From: Solirubrobacter deserti
GTDB lineage: Bacteria > Actinomycetota > Thermoleophilia > Solirubrobacterales > Solirubrobacteraceae
Direction: 5' to 3'
DNA length: 64,000 bases
Assembly: GCF_003344625.1 (NCBI RefSeq)
Contig: NZ_QPKJ02000006.1
Location: 620,001 to 684,000, forward strand
How positions within the stretch are numbered: position 1 is the first letter of the stretch; the number at the start of each line of letters is the position of its first letter. A program made the position numbers and the translations under genes. A model generated the notes under the pieces. The model was given only the letters and a program-made list of their open reading frames with translations, was not told where the DNA came from and did no database searches. Positions 16,723-25,288 of this stretch are shown piece after piece.

Positions 16723-18201
16723 GTGAACCGCGTGGAACGCCAACCCGTCCTGTGGGCCGCCGCCCTGGCGGCCCTGATGGGCGTCTCGCTGCTGCTGCGC
16801 ACCAGCGCGCTCGACGCCAGCTACTGGATCGACGAGGGCATCGCGGTCGGGATCGCCTCGCACGACCTGCGCGACATCCCGGGCGCGCTCGGCCAGGACG
16901 GCAACCCGCCGCTGTACTACCTGCTCCTGCACGGCTGGATGGTCCTGTTCGGCACCACCGAAGCCGCCACCCGCGCGCTCAGCCTCGTCTTCGCGCTGGC
17001 CGCCATCCCGGCTTCCTTCTGGGCAGGCACGCGGGTGTTCACCCGCCGCGCCGGGGTGCTGGCGGCGGCGGGCGCCGCGGGCGCGCCGTTCCTGACGTAC
17101 TACGCGCAGGAGACGCGCATGTACTCGCTGGTCGTGCTGCTGTCGATCCTCGCTTCGGCGAGCTTCGCGCTCGCCTTCGTGCGTGGGGAGCGGCGGCACG
17201 TCGCGTGGCTGGGCGTGTGGCTCGCGCTGCTGCTCTACACCCACACGTGGGCGCTGTTCCTGGTGACCGCGATGGGCGCCGTGTGGCTGCACCTGTGGCG
17301 CCGCCGCGAAGTGGAGCCGCGCGACGGCGTCCGGCTCGCGATCCTGCTCGCGGTCGCCTACCTGCCGTGGCTGCCGGTCGTGCTCTTCCAGGCCGAGCAC
17401 ACCGCCGCGCCATGGGCCGAGCGGCCGTCCCCGCTGCTGTTGCTGATCATCCCGGGCGGCCTGTTCGGACACGTCGCGCTGCCGCTGCTGGCGATCGCGG
17501 TCTTCTTCGCCGTGCGCCGCCTCCCGCCGGTCGATCGCGCGGTCCGGATGCTGCTCGGCGTGGCTATCGGCACCGCGTTGCTGGCGTGGCTGGCGTCGCA
17601 GGTCGAGCCCGCCTGGGCCACCCGCTACTCGGCGGTCCTGATGGGCCCGCTGCTGCTCGCGCTCGCCTCGGTGGTCGCGCGCGGGCCGCGCTGGACGGTG
17701 CTCGCGCTCGTCGGCGTCGCGGGCGTGTGGGCCGTGAGCGGGCCGTCGGGCGCCAAGAGCAACGTGCGCACGGTCTCCACCACCATCTCGCCGTCGATCC
17801 GGCCCGGCGATCTGGTCGTCAGCACGCAGCCCGAGCAGGTTCCGGCGCTGCACCGGTACCTGCCGGGCGGCGTCGTCTACCTCACCCCGATGGGGCTGGT
17901 GCAGGACCCGCGCCAGACGGACTGGCGCGACGGGCTCGCGCGCCTGCGCGGCGGGCAGGCCCTGACCGAGTTGCTGCCGGTGATCAAGCGGCTGGACCCC
18001 GGACAGCGCGTGTTGATCGTCACGCCGGAGGCGGGCGGGCGGCTGTCGCAGTCGCCGTGGGCGCGCGCGGTGCGCATCCGCACGCGCGAGTGGCGCGCCG
18101 CGCTGGACGCCAGCGCCCGGCTGCAGCCGATCGGCGGCGTGACGACGTTCCCGTCCGGCAAGAACGTCGTGCGGGCGCGGCTGTACGAAGTCCGGCGCTA
18201 G
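16723..18201 (+). CDS. GT39-like membrane glycosyltransferase (ArnT/PMT type)
   Basis: 492 residues from the GTG at 16723, preceded by AAGGG; the longer frame would overlap the LAL gene. About ten membrane helices; the first loop holds SYWIDEGIAVGIAS with the catalytic Asp-Glu of the GT-C fold, followed by DGNPPLYYLLLHGWM, YYAQETRMYSLVVLLS and LYTHTWALFLV, as in dolichyl/undecaprenyl-phosphate-sugar glycosyltransferases. A soluble C-terminal domain follows from about residue 370. It probably moves a lipid-linked sugar to an acceptor outside the membrane. Convergent with the MepA-like gene, sharing the CTAG at 18198-18201. Confidence 0.85.
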   Translation: MNRVERQPVLWAAALAALMGVSLLLRTSALDASYWIDEGIAVGIASHDLRDIPGALGQDGNPPLYYLLLHGWMVLFGTTEAATRALSLVFALAAIPASFWAGTRVFTRRAGVLAAAGAAGAPFLTYYAQETRMYSLVVLLSILASASFALAFVRGERRHVAWLGVWLALLLYTHTWALFLVTAMGAVWLHLWRRREVEPRDGVRLAILLAVAYLPWLPVVLFQAEHTAAPWAERPSPLLLLIIPGGLFGHVALPLLAIAVFFAVRRLPPVDRAVRMLLGVAIGTALLAWLASQVEPAWATRYSAVLMGPLLLALASVVARGPRWTVLALVGVAGVWAVSGPSGAKSNVRTVSTTISPSIRPGDLVVSTQPEQVPALHRYLPGGVVYLTPMGLVQDPRQTDWRDGLARLRGGQALTELLPVIKRLDPGQRVLIVTPEAGGRLSQSPWARAVRIRTREWRAALDASARLQPIGGVTTFPSGKNVVRARLYEVRR

Positions 18202-18905
18202 CGAATTCGCACGTGCAGGTGGTCGTCGTGGTGGACCAGCGGGACCACGACGTTCTTCGGGCCCTTGAGGTTCAGCCGCGGGCCGACGAAGACCTTGACC
18301 GCACCGGCCTCGACGAACCGGTCCACGAGCGCCTGGGAGAGCTCACGATCGACCTGTGAGGGCTTGGTCGGCCGCTGCTCGGTGCCGTCCTTGCGCGGGT
18401 AGAGGATGTCGATGTCCAGCCCGTTCTGGTGTGAGGCGTGCCCCAGGCCGCCGAACTCGGGGCCGAAGCGCCCGCCGTGCGTGCGCGACAGGTCCATGAT
18501 CCCGATCCGCTGCGCGCCGTCGTGCTCGAGCCGGTAGGCGTGGATGACGCTGAGCACGAACCGGATCAGCCGGTCGGTGCCGTAGCGGCGCCACTCGCGG
18601 TTCGGGATCTGGTTCTTGATCGGGTCCCAGGTGAAGAAGTCCTCGCCCAGCTCGGGGAGCAGGACGCCGCGCACGAGCCGCCCGTTGCGAGCCCAGCTGC
18701 CCTTGGCCTGCGACCTGCGCCAGTCGATCGCGGCGAAGTCGGGCGGGGCGCTGGGCTGGTCGAGCGGCTCGCCGGAGGCGGTCGGGGTGGGCGTCTCGGT
18801 CGCGACCGGCGTCGGCGTCGGCGCCGGAACGGGCTCCGGCGTCTGGGCGAACGCGACGGCCGCCGCGGCGAGCACGAGGCCGACGATGAGCACGGCGTAC
18901 CGCAT
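18198..18905 (-). CDS. Penicillin-insensitive murein endopeptidase (MepA-like)
   Basis: 235 residues from the ATG at 18905. Signal peptide (MRYAVLIVGLVLAAAAVAFA), then a Pro/Thr linker and an LAS-type metallopeptidase domain. Zinc-site motifs are GHASHQNGLDIDILYP and LVHHDDHLHVRI, matching MepA (SHQxGLDxDI and HHDHxHVR). It cleaves peptide cross-links of the cell wall, outside the membrane. The gene is divergent from a methyltransferase with 27 bases between start codons around the GGTATACC palindrome. Confidence 0.88.
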   Translation of the reverse strand: MRYAVLIVGLVLAAAAVAFAQTPEPVPAPTPTPVATETPTPTASGEPLDQPSAPPDFAAIDWRRSQAKGSWARNGRLVRGVLLPELGEDFFTWDPIKNQIPNREWRRYGTDRLIRFVLSVIHAYRLEHDGAQRIGIMDLSRTHGGRFGPEFGGLGHASHQNGLDIDILYPRKDGTEQRPTKPSQVDRELSQALVDRFVEAGAVKVFVGPRLNLKGPKNVVVPLVHHDDHLHVRIR

Positions 18906-18914
18906 CGGCTTCCA

Positions 18915-18922
18915 GGTATACC
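18915..18922. promoter_or_regulatory. Symmetric -10-like element shared by divergent genes
   Basis: GGTATACC is a perfect 8-bp palindrome and reads TATACC on both strands. It is centred at 18918.5, midway between the divergent ATGs at 18905 and 18933. On each strand the predicted transcription start would fall 3-4 bases before the ATG, implying near-leaderless mRNAs. Promoter activity is inference. Confidence 0.5.
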
Positions 18923-18932
18923 GTTGCGCCGG

Positions 18933-19724
18933 ATGGACCCGCTCGTTGTGAACCGCGCCCACTGGGACGCGCTGGCGACCGTCCACGGCCGCGACGCCTA
19001 CTACGACAAGGATGCGCTCGTGGCTGGCCGCGACTCGCTGAACGAGTACGAGGCGGCGGCGGTCGGGGATGTGACCGGCCTGGACGTGCTGCACCTGCAG
19101 TGCCACATCGGCTTCGACTCGATCTCGCTCGCCCGGCGCGGCGCGCGCGTGACCGGCGCGGACTTCTCGCCCGGCTCGCTGGCGGCCGCCGCCGAGCTGG
19201 CGGCGCGCGCGGGCGTCGAGGCCGAGTGGGTCGAGGCGAACGCGATGGACCTGCCGGCCGCGCTGCACGGGCGCTTCGACCTCGTCTACGCGACGCTGGG
19301 CGTGCTGTGCTGGATCGGGGACCTCGACGCGTGGATGCGCAGCGCGGCGAGCGCGCTGCGGCCGGGCGGGCGGCTGGTGCTCGTCGAGCTGCACCCGCTG
19401 TTCCTGATGGTCGGCTCGGTCGAGCCGCTGCAACTCGACTTCCCGTACGCGTTCGACGGCGCGCGGACGTTCGACGAGCCTGGCTCCTACGCGGACCCTG
19501 AGGCGGACGTCAGCGCGACGGCGACCGTCGAATACGCGCACTCGCTCGGTGAGGTCGTGACGGCGGCGCTCGGCGCCGGGCTGCGGATCGAGGCGCTGGC
19601 CGAGCACATGGACGCAGCGCGCGACGGCCGCGGGCTGCTCACGCCCGAGGCCGACGGGCGCTGCCGCCTGCGCGTGAACGGTGAGGTGCTGCCGCTGCTG
19701 TACACGCTGGTCGCCCGCCGATGA
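18933..19724 (+). CDS. Class I SAM-dependent methyltransferase
   Basis: 263 residues from the ATG at 18933. Contains VLHLQCHIGFDSISLARRGA (SAM motif I variant), GADFSPGSLAAA, ANAMDLPAALHGRFDLVYAT and LRPGGRLVLVELHP. The N-terminal VNRAHWDALATVHG is usual for this subfamily. The methyl acceptor cannot be told. It is the first gene of a three-gene run: its stop overlaps the alpha/beta hydrolase start (ATGA at 19721-19724), and the GNAT gene follows by overlap. Confidence 0.85.
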   Translation: MDPLVVNRAHWDALATVHGRDAYYDKDALVAGRDSLNEYEAAAVGDVTGLDVLHLQCHIGFDSISLARRGARVTGADFSPGSLAAAAELAARAGVEAEWVEANAMDLPAALHGRFDLVYATLGVLCWIGDLDAWMRSAASALRPGGRLVLVELHPLFLMVGSVEPLQLDFPYAFDGARTFDEPGSYADPEADVSATATVEYAHSLGEVVTAALGAGLRIEALAEHMDAARDGRGLLTPEADGRCRLRVNGEVLPLLYTLVARR

Positions 19725-20458
19725 CGGAGCCGGTGCTGTTCCTGCACGGGGTGAGCGGCTCGGCCGCGACCTACCAGTGGCTCGAGCTGGAGGACCGGCG
19801 CACCGTGCGCGTGGACTTCCGCGGCCACGGCGACGCGCCCCGCCGGCCCGGCACCTACCGGCTGCCGGACTACGTGGACGACGCGCTGGCGGTGCTCGAG
19901 GAGCTCGGCCGGGCGGCGGTCGTCGGGCACTCGCTCGGCGGCGTCACCGCGTGGACGCTCGCGCAGCAGCGCCCGGACCTCGTCACGCGCTTGTTCCTGG
20001 AGGACCCGCCGCTGTACATGGGCGACCCGGTCGAGCACGAGCGCAACCCGGGCATCCCGGCCTTCCGCGACCAGCAGGCGGCGGTGCGCGCGTGGCAGGC
20101 GCGCGGAGCGACCGAGGCGGAGATCGAGGCCGAGCTCGACTGCCGCGACCTCCAGACCCCCGAGGCGCTCGCGGCGCGCGCCCATGCGCTGCGTCGCCTG
20201 GACCCCGAGGTGCTCGACCGGGTGGTCGACGGCTCGCTCCTCGCCGCCGCCGACCCCACGTCGCCCGTCGAGGTCCCCGTGCTGATCCTCGCCGCCGACG
20301 ACGCGTTCGACGCCGCCTTCCCGACCCGTCACGAGGCGCAGCTCGCCCGTACGCACCCGGACGTGCGCGTCGTGCGGTTCGCGGGCGCACCACACACGAT
20401 CCACGACACGACCGCGTTCCGGGACGCGTACGCGGCGCAGCTGCGCGCGTGGCTCTGA
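19721..20458 (+). CDS. Alpha/beta hydrolase
   Basis: 245 residues. LFLHGVSGSAATY gives the oxyanion HG motif, VVGHSLGG the nucleophile elbow with Ser, and PHTIHDT near the end the catalytic His; an acidic residue sits around LILAADDAFD. A helical cap lies at about 110-180. Small soluble esterase/lipase or epoxide-hydrolase-like enzyme, substrate unknown. Coupled by 4 bases to the methyltransferase before it and by 10 bases to the GNAT after it. Confidence 0.88.
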   Translation: MTEPVLFLHGVSGSAATYQWLELEDRRTVRVDFRGHGDAPRRPGTYRLPDYVDDALAVLEELGRAAVVGHSLGGVTAWTLAQQRPDLVTRLFLEDPPLYMGDPVEHERNPGIPAFRDQQAAVRAWQARGATEAEIEAELDCRDLQTPEALAARAHALRRLDPEVLDRVVDGSLLAAADPTSPVEVPVLILAADDAFDAAFPTRHEAQLARTHPDVRVVRFAGAPHTIHDTTAFRDAYAAQLRAWL

Positions 20459-20913
20459 CGGTCCGGCACGTCCTCGCCCACGAGGCCGACCGGCTGCGGG
20501 AGATCCGGCTGCGGTCGTTGGCGAGCGACCCGGACGCGTTCGGCTCGACCTACGAGCGCGACGCCGCCCGGCCGGCGGAGTGGTGGGAGCGCAGCGCGGC
20601 GAACCCCGAGCAGCGCACCTTCGTGGCGGTGCGCGGCGCCGACGAGTGGGTCGGGATGGCGCTCGTGCGGCCAGGCGAGGGCGCGGCGGCCGTCATCAAC
20701 GCGATGTGGGTCGCGCCCGAGGCGCGTGGCCGCGGGGCGGGCCGCGCGCTGGTGGACGCGTGCTGCGCGTGGGCGCACGAACGCGGGTTCGAGGCCGTGA
20801 TGCTCAGCGTCCGGAGCGCCAATGCGCCCGCGCGCGCCGCCTACGCCGCCGCGGGCTTCGAGTGCCTGCGCGCCGAGGGCGACGAGCTCGTCCTCAAGCG
20901 CGCGCTCGTGTGA
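20449..20913 (+). CDS. GNAT acetyltransferase
   Basis: 154 residues, GTG start at 20449, inside the end of the hydrolase gene. LTVRHVLAHEADRLREIRLR, FVAVRGADEWVGMALV, MWVAPEARGRGAGRALVDA (acetyl-CoA motif A, with R/Q-x-x-G-x-G/A) and NAPARAAYAAAGFE are the GNAT core in order. Likely acetylates a small amine or protein N-terminus. The overlap places it in one transcript with the methyltransferase and hydrolase. Confidence 0.88.
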   Translation: MALTVRHVLAHEADRLREIRLRSLASDPDAFGSTYERDAARPAEWWERSAANPEQRTFVAVRGADEWVGMALVRPGEGAAAVINAMWVAPEARGRGAGRALVDACCAWAHERGFEAVMLSVRSANAPARAAYAAAGFECLRAEGDELVLKRALV

Positions 20914-20962
20914 CCGAGAACACATGTAACGGCCTTCACAACCGGGCGTACTTCCCCCAATC

Positions 20963-21733
20963 TTGCACCCACGTCCCCCACTCATCGGCATCGTCACGCA
21001 CGAGCTCCTCGCGGCGCCCGGCACCGCGCTGGCGCCCGCCCCGGGACGTGACGCGCGCACCTGCGCGCCGCCGCGGCTGAACCTGCGCCTGACGTACGTG
21101 CACGCCGTCCAGGAGGCGGGCGGGATCGCCGTCGTGCTCCCCGCGCACGGCTTCGGCGACGACGCGCACCACCTGCTCGAGCGCGTCGACGGCCTGCTCT
21201 TCAGCGGCGGCCCCGACCTCGACCCCGGCACCTACGGCCAGGCGCCCTCCCCCGAGCTGGGCCCGAACATCGACCGCGCCGCCGACGACTACGAGCTGCG
21301 CCTGCACCGCGCCGCGCGCGAGCGCGACCTGCCCGTGCTCGCCGTGTGCCGCGGGATGCAGGCGCTCAACGTCGCGCGCGGCGGGACGCTGCACCAGCAC
21401 ATCGCCCACCACCGCCAGGCCGAGGCGCCGCACGAGGTCACCCACGCCGTGACCGCCGAGGCCGGCTCGCTCCTGCACCGCGTCACGCGCCGCCGCCGGC
21501 TCACCGTCAACACCTTCCACCACCAGGCGGTCGACGCCCTCGGCGGCGGCCTGGAGGTCATCGCTCACGCACCGGACGGTCTGCCCGAGGCGGTCTGCGA
21601 TCCCAGCGCCCGCTTCCTGCTCGGCGTGCAGTGGCACGCCGAGGTCCTCACGCACCGCCCCGAGCACGCGGCGGTCATGCGCGCGCTGGTCGACGCCGCC
21701 GCCGCGCGCCCGAGCCTGTCGCTCGTCGCCTGA
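20963..21733 (+). CDS. Gamma-glutamyl-GABA hydrolase-type class I amidotransferase (peptidase C26)
   Basis: 256 residues if the TTG at 20963 is used; no better ATG or GTG is seen before PLIGIVTHELLAAPG. Nucleophile motif LAVCRGMQALNVARGG with Cys, and the His/Glu pair in GVQWHAEVLTHRPEH, as in PuuD. LLFSGGPDLDPGTYGQ is the C26 signature. It hydrolyses gamma-glutamyl amides such as gamma-glutamyl-GABA in polyamine breakdown. The other puu genes are not present. A 49-base gap separates it from the GNAT gene. Confidence 0.85.
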   Translation: MHPRPPLIGIVTHELLAAPGTALAPAPGRDARTCAPPRLNLRLTYVHAVQEAGGIAVVLPAHGFGDDAHHLLERVDGLLFSGGPDLDPGTYGQAPSPELGPNIDRAADDYELRLHRAARERDLPVLAVCRGMQALNVARGGTLHQHIAHHRQAEAPHEVTHAVTAEAGSLLHRVTRRRRLTVNTFHHQAVDALGGGLEVIAHAPDGLPEAVCDPSARFLLGVQWHAEVLTHRPEHAAVMRALVDAAAARPSLSLVA

Positions 21734-21764
21734 CCGGTCGCCGCACGTACGCGCGATCGCCGGT

Positions 21765-22520
21765 CTAGTCGTAGTGGTTGATGAGCCGCACGTTGGCGGC
21801 GAGCATGATCGCGCCGACGACCAGGACGACGGCGAAGCCGGGCCAGATCGTGCCCCAGTCGAGGTCGTCGAGGATCAGCGAGCGCTGTGACTCCATCAGG
21901 TAGGTGACGGGGTTGAAGGTCGCGGCGATCTCCATCGGGCGGGTGAGCAGCTCACGCGGGACGAAGTTCGGCGTCAGGAACATGAGCGGGAAGAAGATCA
22001 GGCTGCCGGAGTTGGTCGCGGCGGCGTTGCGGGTCTTGAGCGCGATCAGCTGCAGCAGGCCGACGAACACCACCGCCCACAGCGCGGTGAGCAGCACGAG
22101 CAGCACGAAGCCGAGCGGGCCGCTGGCGATCTCGATGCCGAAGACCATGCCGAGCGCGATGATGGCGACGGCGATCACGACGCCCTTGACGAACTCGGCG
22201 AACAGACGGCCGAGGACGAGCGCGGCGCGCGAGACGGGCGCCGCGCGCAGCTTGTCGAAGTAGCCGCCCTCGATGTCCTCGACGAGGTACAGCGCGGCGG
22301 TGCCGAAGCTCGCCGCCAGCAGCAGGCTGGCCGGGAGCTGGAAGGCGCCGTAGCTCTGACCGTTGAGGAAGTCGGTCGAGGCGGACGGGAAGATCCGCGC
22401 GGCCTGGCCGACGTTGACCACGAGGAAGAACAACGGGATGAACAGGGTCGGCAGGATCGCTTCCGGCGTCCGCCACGCCTCGCGCAGCGCGCGCTGGCCG
22501 AGCACCCAGGTCTGGTTCAT
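21765..22520 (-). CDS. ABC-2 type transporter permease (DrrB-like)
   Basis: 251 residues with six membrane helices. FIPLFFLVVNVGQAARIF, then YFDKLRAAPVSRAALVLGRL (the ABC-2 cytoplasmic motif) and LMFLTPNFVPRELLTRPM are typical of DrrB-type exporters. It pairs with the ATPase just upstream, whose stop overlaps its ATG (22517-22520). Together they probably export a drug or lipid; no antibiotic cluster is next to it. Confidence 0.9.
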   Translation of the reverse strand: MNQTWVLGQRALREAWRTPEAILPTLFIPLFFLVVNVGQAARIFPSASTDFLNGQSYGAFQLPASLLLAASFGTAALYLVEDIEGGYFDKLRAAPVSRAALVLGRLFAEFVKGVVIAVAIIALGMVFGIEIASGPLGFVLLVLLTALWAVVFVGLLQLIALKTRNAAATNSGSLIFFPLMFLTPNFVPRELLTRPMEIAATFNPVTYLMESQRSLILDDLDWGTIWPGFAVVLVVGAIMLAANVRLINHYD

Positions 22521-23320
22521 GCGACGACCTCCGAGACCGCGCCCTCGGCCTTGGCGCGGGTGCGGCCGGTGGCGTCCAGGAACACGTCGTCGAGCGTCGG
22601 GTCGTGGCTGAGGCCGGTGCGCTCGCGCAGCTCGGCCTTCAGGCTCTCCGGGGTGCCTTCACGCACGATCAGGCCGCCGTCGATGATCGCGAGCCGGCCG
22701 CACAACTGGTCGGCCTCCTCCAGGTACTGGGTGGTGAGGAAGACGGTCGTGCCGAGCTCGTTGATGCGGCGCACCTCCTCCCACACGGTGATCCGGCTCG
22801 CGGGGTCCAGGCCGGTGGTGGGCTCGTCGAGGAACAGCACCTCGGGCCGGTGGACGAGCGCGCTGGCGAGGTCCAGGCGACGCTTCATGCCGCCGGAGTA
22901 GCCCTTGATCAGCCGGTCGGCGGCGTCCTCGAGCTCGACGAGGCGCAGGAGCTCGCCGGCGCGCTCGGCCGCCTCACCGCCGCCCATCCCGAACAGCCGC
23001 GCCTGCAGGACGAGCAGCTCGCGGCCCGTCTGGCGCGGGTCCAGCCCGGCCTCCTGCAGCGCGACGCCCATCCGGCGGCGCGCCTGGTCCGGGTCGCGCG
23101 CGACGTCCACGCCCGCAACGGTCGCGCTGCCGCGCGTGATCGTGAGCAGCGTGGTGAGCATGCGCACCGTCGTGCTCTTCCCGGCCCCGTTCGGACCGAG
23201 GAAGCCGAAGATCTCACCCGGCTCGATCCGCAGATCGACGCCCTTGACGGCCTCGACCTCGCCGCCTCTGCCCTTGTAGGTCTTGACCAGCCCCTGTGCC
23301 TCTACCGCAGCTCCACTCAT
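22517..23320 (-). CDS. ABC transporter ATP-binding protein (DrrA-like)
   Basis: 267 residues. Walker A GPNGAGKSTT, Q-loop in VALQEAGLDP, signature YSGGMKRRLDLA, Walker B VLFLDEPTTGLDP and the His-loop position (FLTTQYLEEADQL) all fit. In this subfamily the H-loop residue is Gln (TTQYLEEAD), as in DrrA. The C-terminal extension (ELRERTGLSHDPTLDDVFL) is the DrrA regulatory tail. Operon with the permease through a 4-base overlap. Confidence 0.92.
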   Translation of the reverse strand: MSGAAVEAQGLVKTYKGRGGEVEAVKGVDLRIEPGEIFGFLGPNGAGKSTTVRMLTTLLTITRGSATVAGVDVARDPDQARRRMGVALQEAGLDPRQTGRELLVLQARLFGMGGGEAAERAGELLRLVELEDAADRLIKGYSGGMKRRLDLASALVHRPEVLFLDEPTTGLDPASRITVWEEVRRINELGTTVFLTTQYLEEADQLCGRLAIIDGGLIVREGTPESLKAELRERTGLSHDPTLDDVFLDATGRTRAKAEGAVSEVVA

Positions 23321-23350
23321 AGGACCAGAGACGATCCCAGGAGCGCGGAC

Positions 23351-25288
23351 TCATCGCTTGGAAATTCTGGCAGTGAGTCGGTCGGCCGTTCGGGGGAGGC
23401 GAACCGCGAGCGTCGGCCCGGGACGCGGGTTCGTGGCCTGCGGCGTGGTGCGCAGCGCGCGCGCCGAACCGCCGGCCAGGCCGGGCAGCGTGACGGTGTA
23501 GTCGCCGAGCTCGAGCCGGACGATCCCGTCGAGCCGCACCCCGGCGCGACCCGGCGGCAGACGCACGATCCGGCCGTCGCCGTAGACGGCTTCGATCGTC
23601 GTGCCGCGGGCGGTGGGGAACTGCGCGTCGACGGTCACCCGGCGCTTGCGCGTGAGCTGCCAGGTGGTCTCGATCGCGGTCGCGGTGAAGCGGTGCGTGG
23701 CGGTGACGGTGACGTCCTCGTTCGCGATCCGCGTGGTGGCGCGCAGGTCCTCGAACGGGCCGGGACGGCGCGGATCGACCAGTCGGATCTCCCCTCTGTC
23801 GGCGGTCTGGGTGGCGAAGCGCCCGGAGGGGCCTCTGATCACCAAGCCGAAGGCCGCATTTCCCCGCCCGCCGAGGTTGATGGCGTGTCCCTCGCCGTCC
23901 AGCAGCCGCGCGGGCTCCACGCCGCCGTACGGGAACGCGCCGCGGTTGGACGCGACGATGGCGGTCGCATAGCGGGGCGTCGAGACGGCGAGGCGACCGA
24001 TGTCCGAGTCGTAGGCGAAGAACGGCGGCGGCTCGTCGGCGGGCATCGTGCCGAGGCCGAGCGTGATCGCACGGGCCGCGTTGGCCGCCATGCGGGCGGA
24101 GAACACGCGCTGGTCGCCCGTCGCCTGGTGCTTGGTGGTCGCGCCGTAGAGGTGGGGCGACGGGTAGGCGTAGGTGTTGCCGTCGGTGAGCATCGTGTCG
24201 TACAGCGCGAGCGAGCGGTCGAAGATGCATTTCGCCCAGCCGCCGTAGCGCGGGTCCTCGTGGAAGCGCGGCGTGCTGGCGATCGTGAGCAGGCCCTGCA
24301 GCGCGTACGCCCACGTCTTGGCCTTCATCCAGCGCGCGATGCCCAGGCCCGTGTCCCAGTTGAGCATCCCACTGTGCGTCCAGTAGCCGAACAGCGCGCG
24401 CCGGACCCAGGCGCGCAGGTGGGCGATCTCGCGCGCCGGCAGCGGCGTCATCCCCACCGCGAGCGCCGGCTCGTAGGCGTGCAGCGCGTGCAGCGTGATG
24501 TTCGCGTACTCGGCGCTGTCCAGGTTGGAGGGATCGTCGGCGGGGAAGTGCGGCAGGTAGTTGAAGCGGTAGCTCGGGCCGAGGTTGCGGTCGTCGCGGA
24601 TGAAGCGCCGCAGCTGGCGGCGGTAGTCGCGCCGCAGCAGCTCGGGGTTGCCGGTGAGCGTCGCGGCCGCCAGGTACAGCTCGGCGTTCCAGTTGAACTG
24701 GTTCAGGCGCACGTTCGGGAAGCGGAAGAACGAGTCCCGCGCGACGCGGTCCACGCAGAACGTGAGCCGCTCGATCGTGGCGGCGTCGAGCTCGAGCGCG
24801 TCGCGGGCGCGGTAGGCCGCGACGAGCCCTTCCGCCACCTTCGGGTCGATCGACTTGTCCTGCGGCGCGTCCGGCAGCTCGAGGTCGGCGAGCCAGCCGG
24901 GCGAGTGGTACATCTTCCCGCGCCGCCCGCGCGGGCCGGTGAAGAACACCGGCTTGTCGATCAGCTGCGCGACGAGCCGGCGCGCGCGGGCGTCGTTGCG
25001 GGCGCGCCCGCCGGTGTGGCCGACCTCGGCCGCGGTCGCGTGCACGGTGAGGATCGCGGCGTTGTAGATCGTGCCGACGTTCAGCGTCCCCGCGCTGTAG
25101 GCCTGCTTGTGGCGCACCCACGTGTGGTCGAGCCGGGCCATGATCCGGTCCGCCAGCGCCAGGTATTCGGCGTTCGTGAGCGGCGGCGCGGTGATCACCG
25201 GCCCGTCGGGCGGGCGCGCCTGCCCGAGCGCGACGCGCGGGTTGGCCGCGACCAGCGCCGCGCCCGCCAGGAACTCCCGCCGCCTCAC
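23351..25288 (-). CDS. Tat-exported protein of unknown function, toroid plus beta-sandwich-like
   Basis: 645 residues from the GTG at 25288, which overlaps the stop of the gene before it (GTGA). The N-terminus VRRREFLAGAALVAAN is a twin-arginine signal, so it folds in the cytoplasm and is exported. Residues about 60-400 are helical and rich in Trp/Tyr/His (LNQFNWNAELYLAAATLTGN, GMLNWDTGLGIARWMKAKTW), like the alpha/alpha toroids of polysaccharide lyases. From about 440 it becomes beta-rich (AIVASNRGAFPYGG). I do not recognise a named family; a heparinase/alginate-lyase-like fold is inference. Last gene of a coupled four-gene operon that includes a deacetylase-like gene. Confidence 0.6.
   Translation of the reverse strand: MRRREFLAGAALVAANPRVALGQARPPDGPVITAPPLTNAEYLALADRIMARLDHTWVRHKQAYSAGTLNVGTIYNAAILTVHATAAEVGHTGGRARNDARARRLVAQLIDKPVFFTGPRGRRGKMYHSPGWLADLELPDAPQDKSIDPKVAEGLVAAYRARDALELDAATIERLTFCVDRVARDSFFRFPNVRLNQFNWNAELYLAAATLTGNPELLRRDYRRQLRRFIRDDRNLGPSYRFNYLPHFPADDPSNLDSAEYANITLHALHAYEPALAVGMTPLPAREIAHLRAWVRRALFGYWTHSGMLNWDTGLGIARWMKAKTWAYALQGLLTIASTPRFHEDPRYGGWAKCIFDRSLALYDTMLTDGNTYAYPSPHLYGATTKHQATGDQRVFSARMAANAARAITLGLGTMPADEPPPFFAYDSDIGRLAVSTPRYATAIVASNRGAFPYGGVEPARLLDGEGHAINLGGRGNAAFGLVIRGPSGRFATQTADRGEIRLVDPRRPGPFEDLRATTRIANEDVTVTATHRFTATAIETTWQLTRKRRVTVDAQFPTARGTTIEAVYGDGRIVRLPPGRAGVRLDGIVRLELGDYTVTLPGLAGGSARALRTTPQATNPRPGPTLAVRLPRTADRLTARISKR

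Noticed and set aside
21732..21765. Hairpin terminator between the amidotransferase and ABC permease genes
   Set aside because: Only GACCGG/CCGGTC pair reliably, with a 22-base loop; too weak to call.
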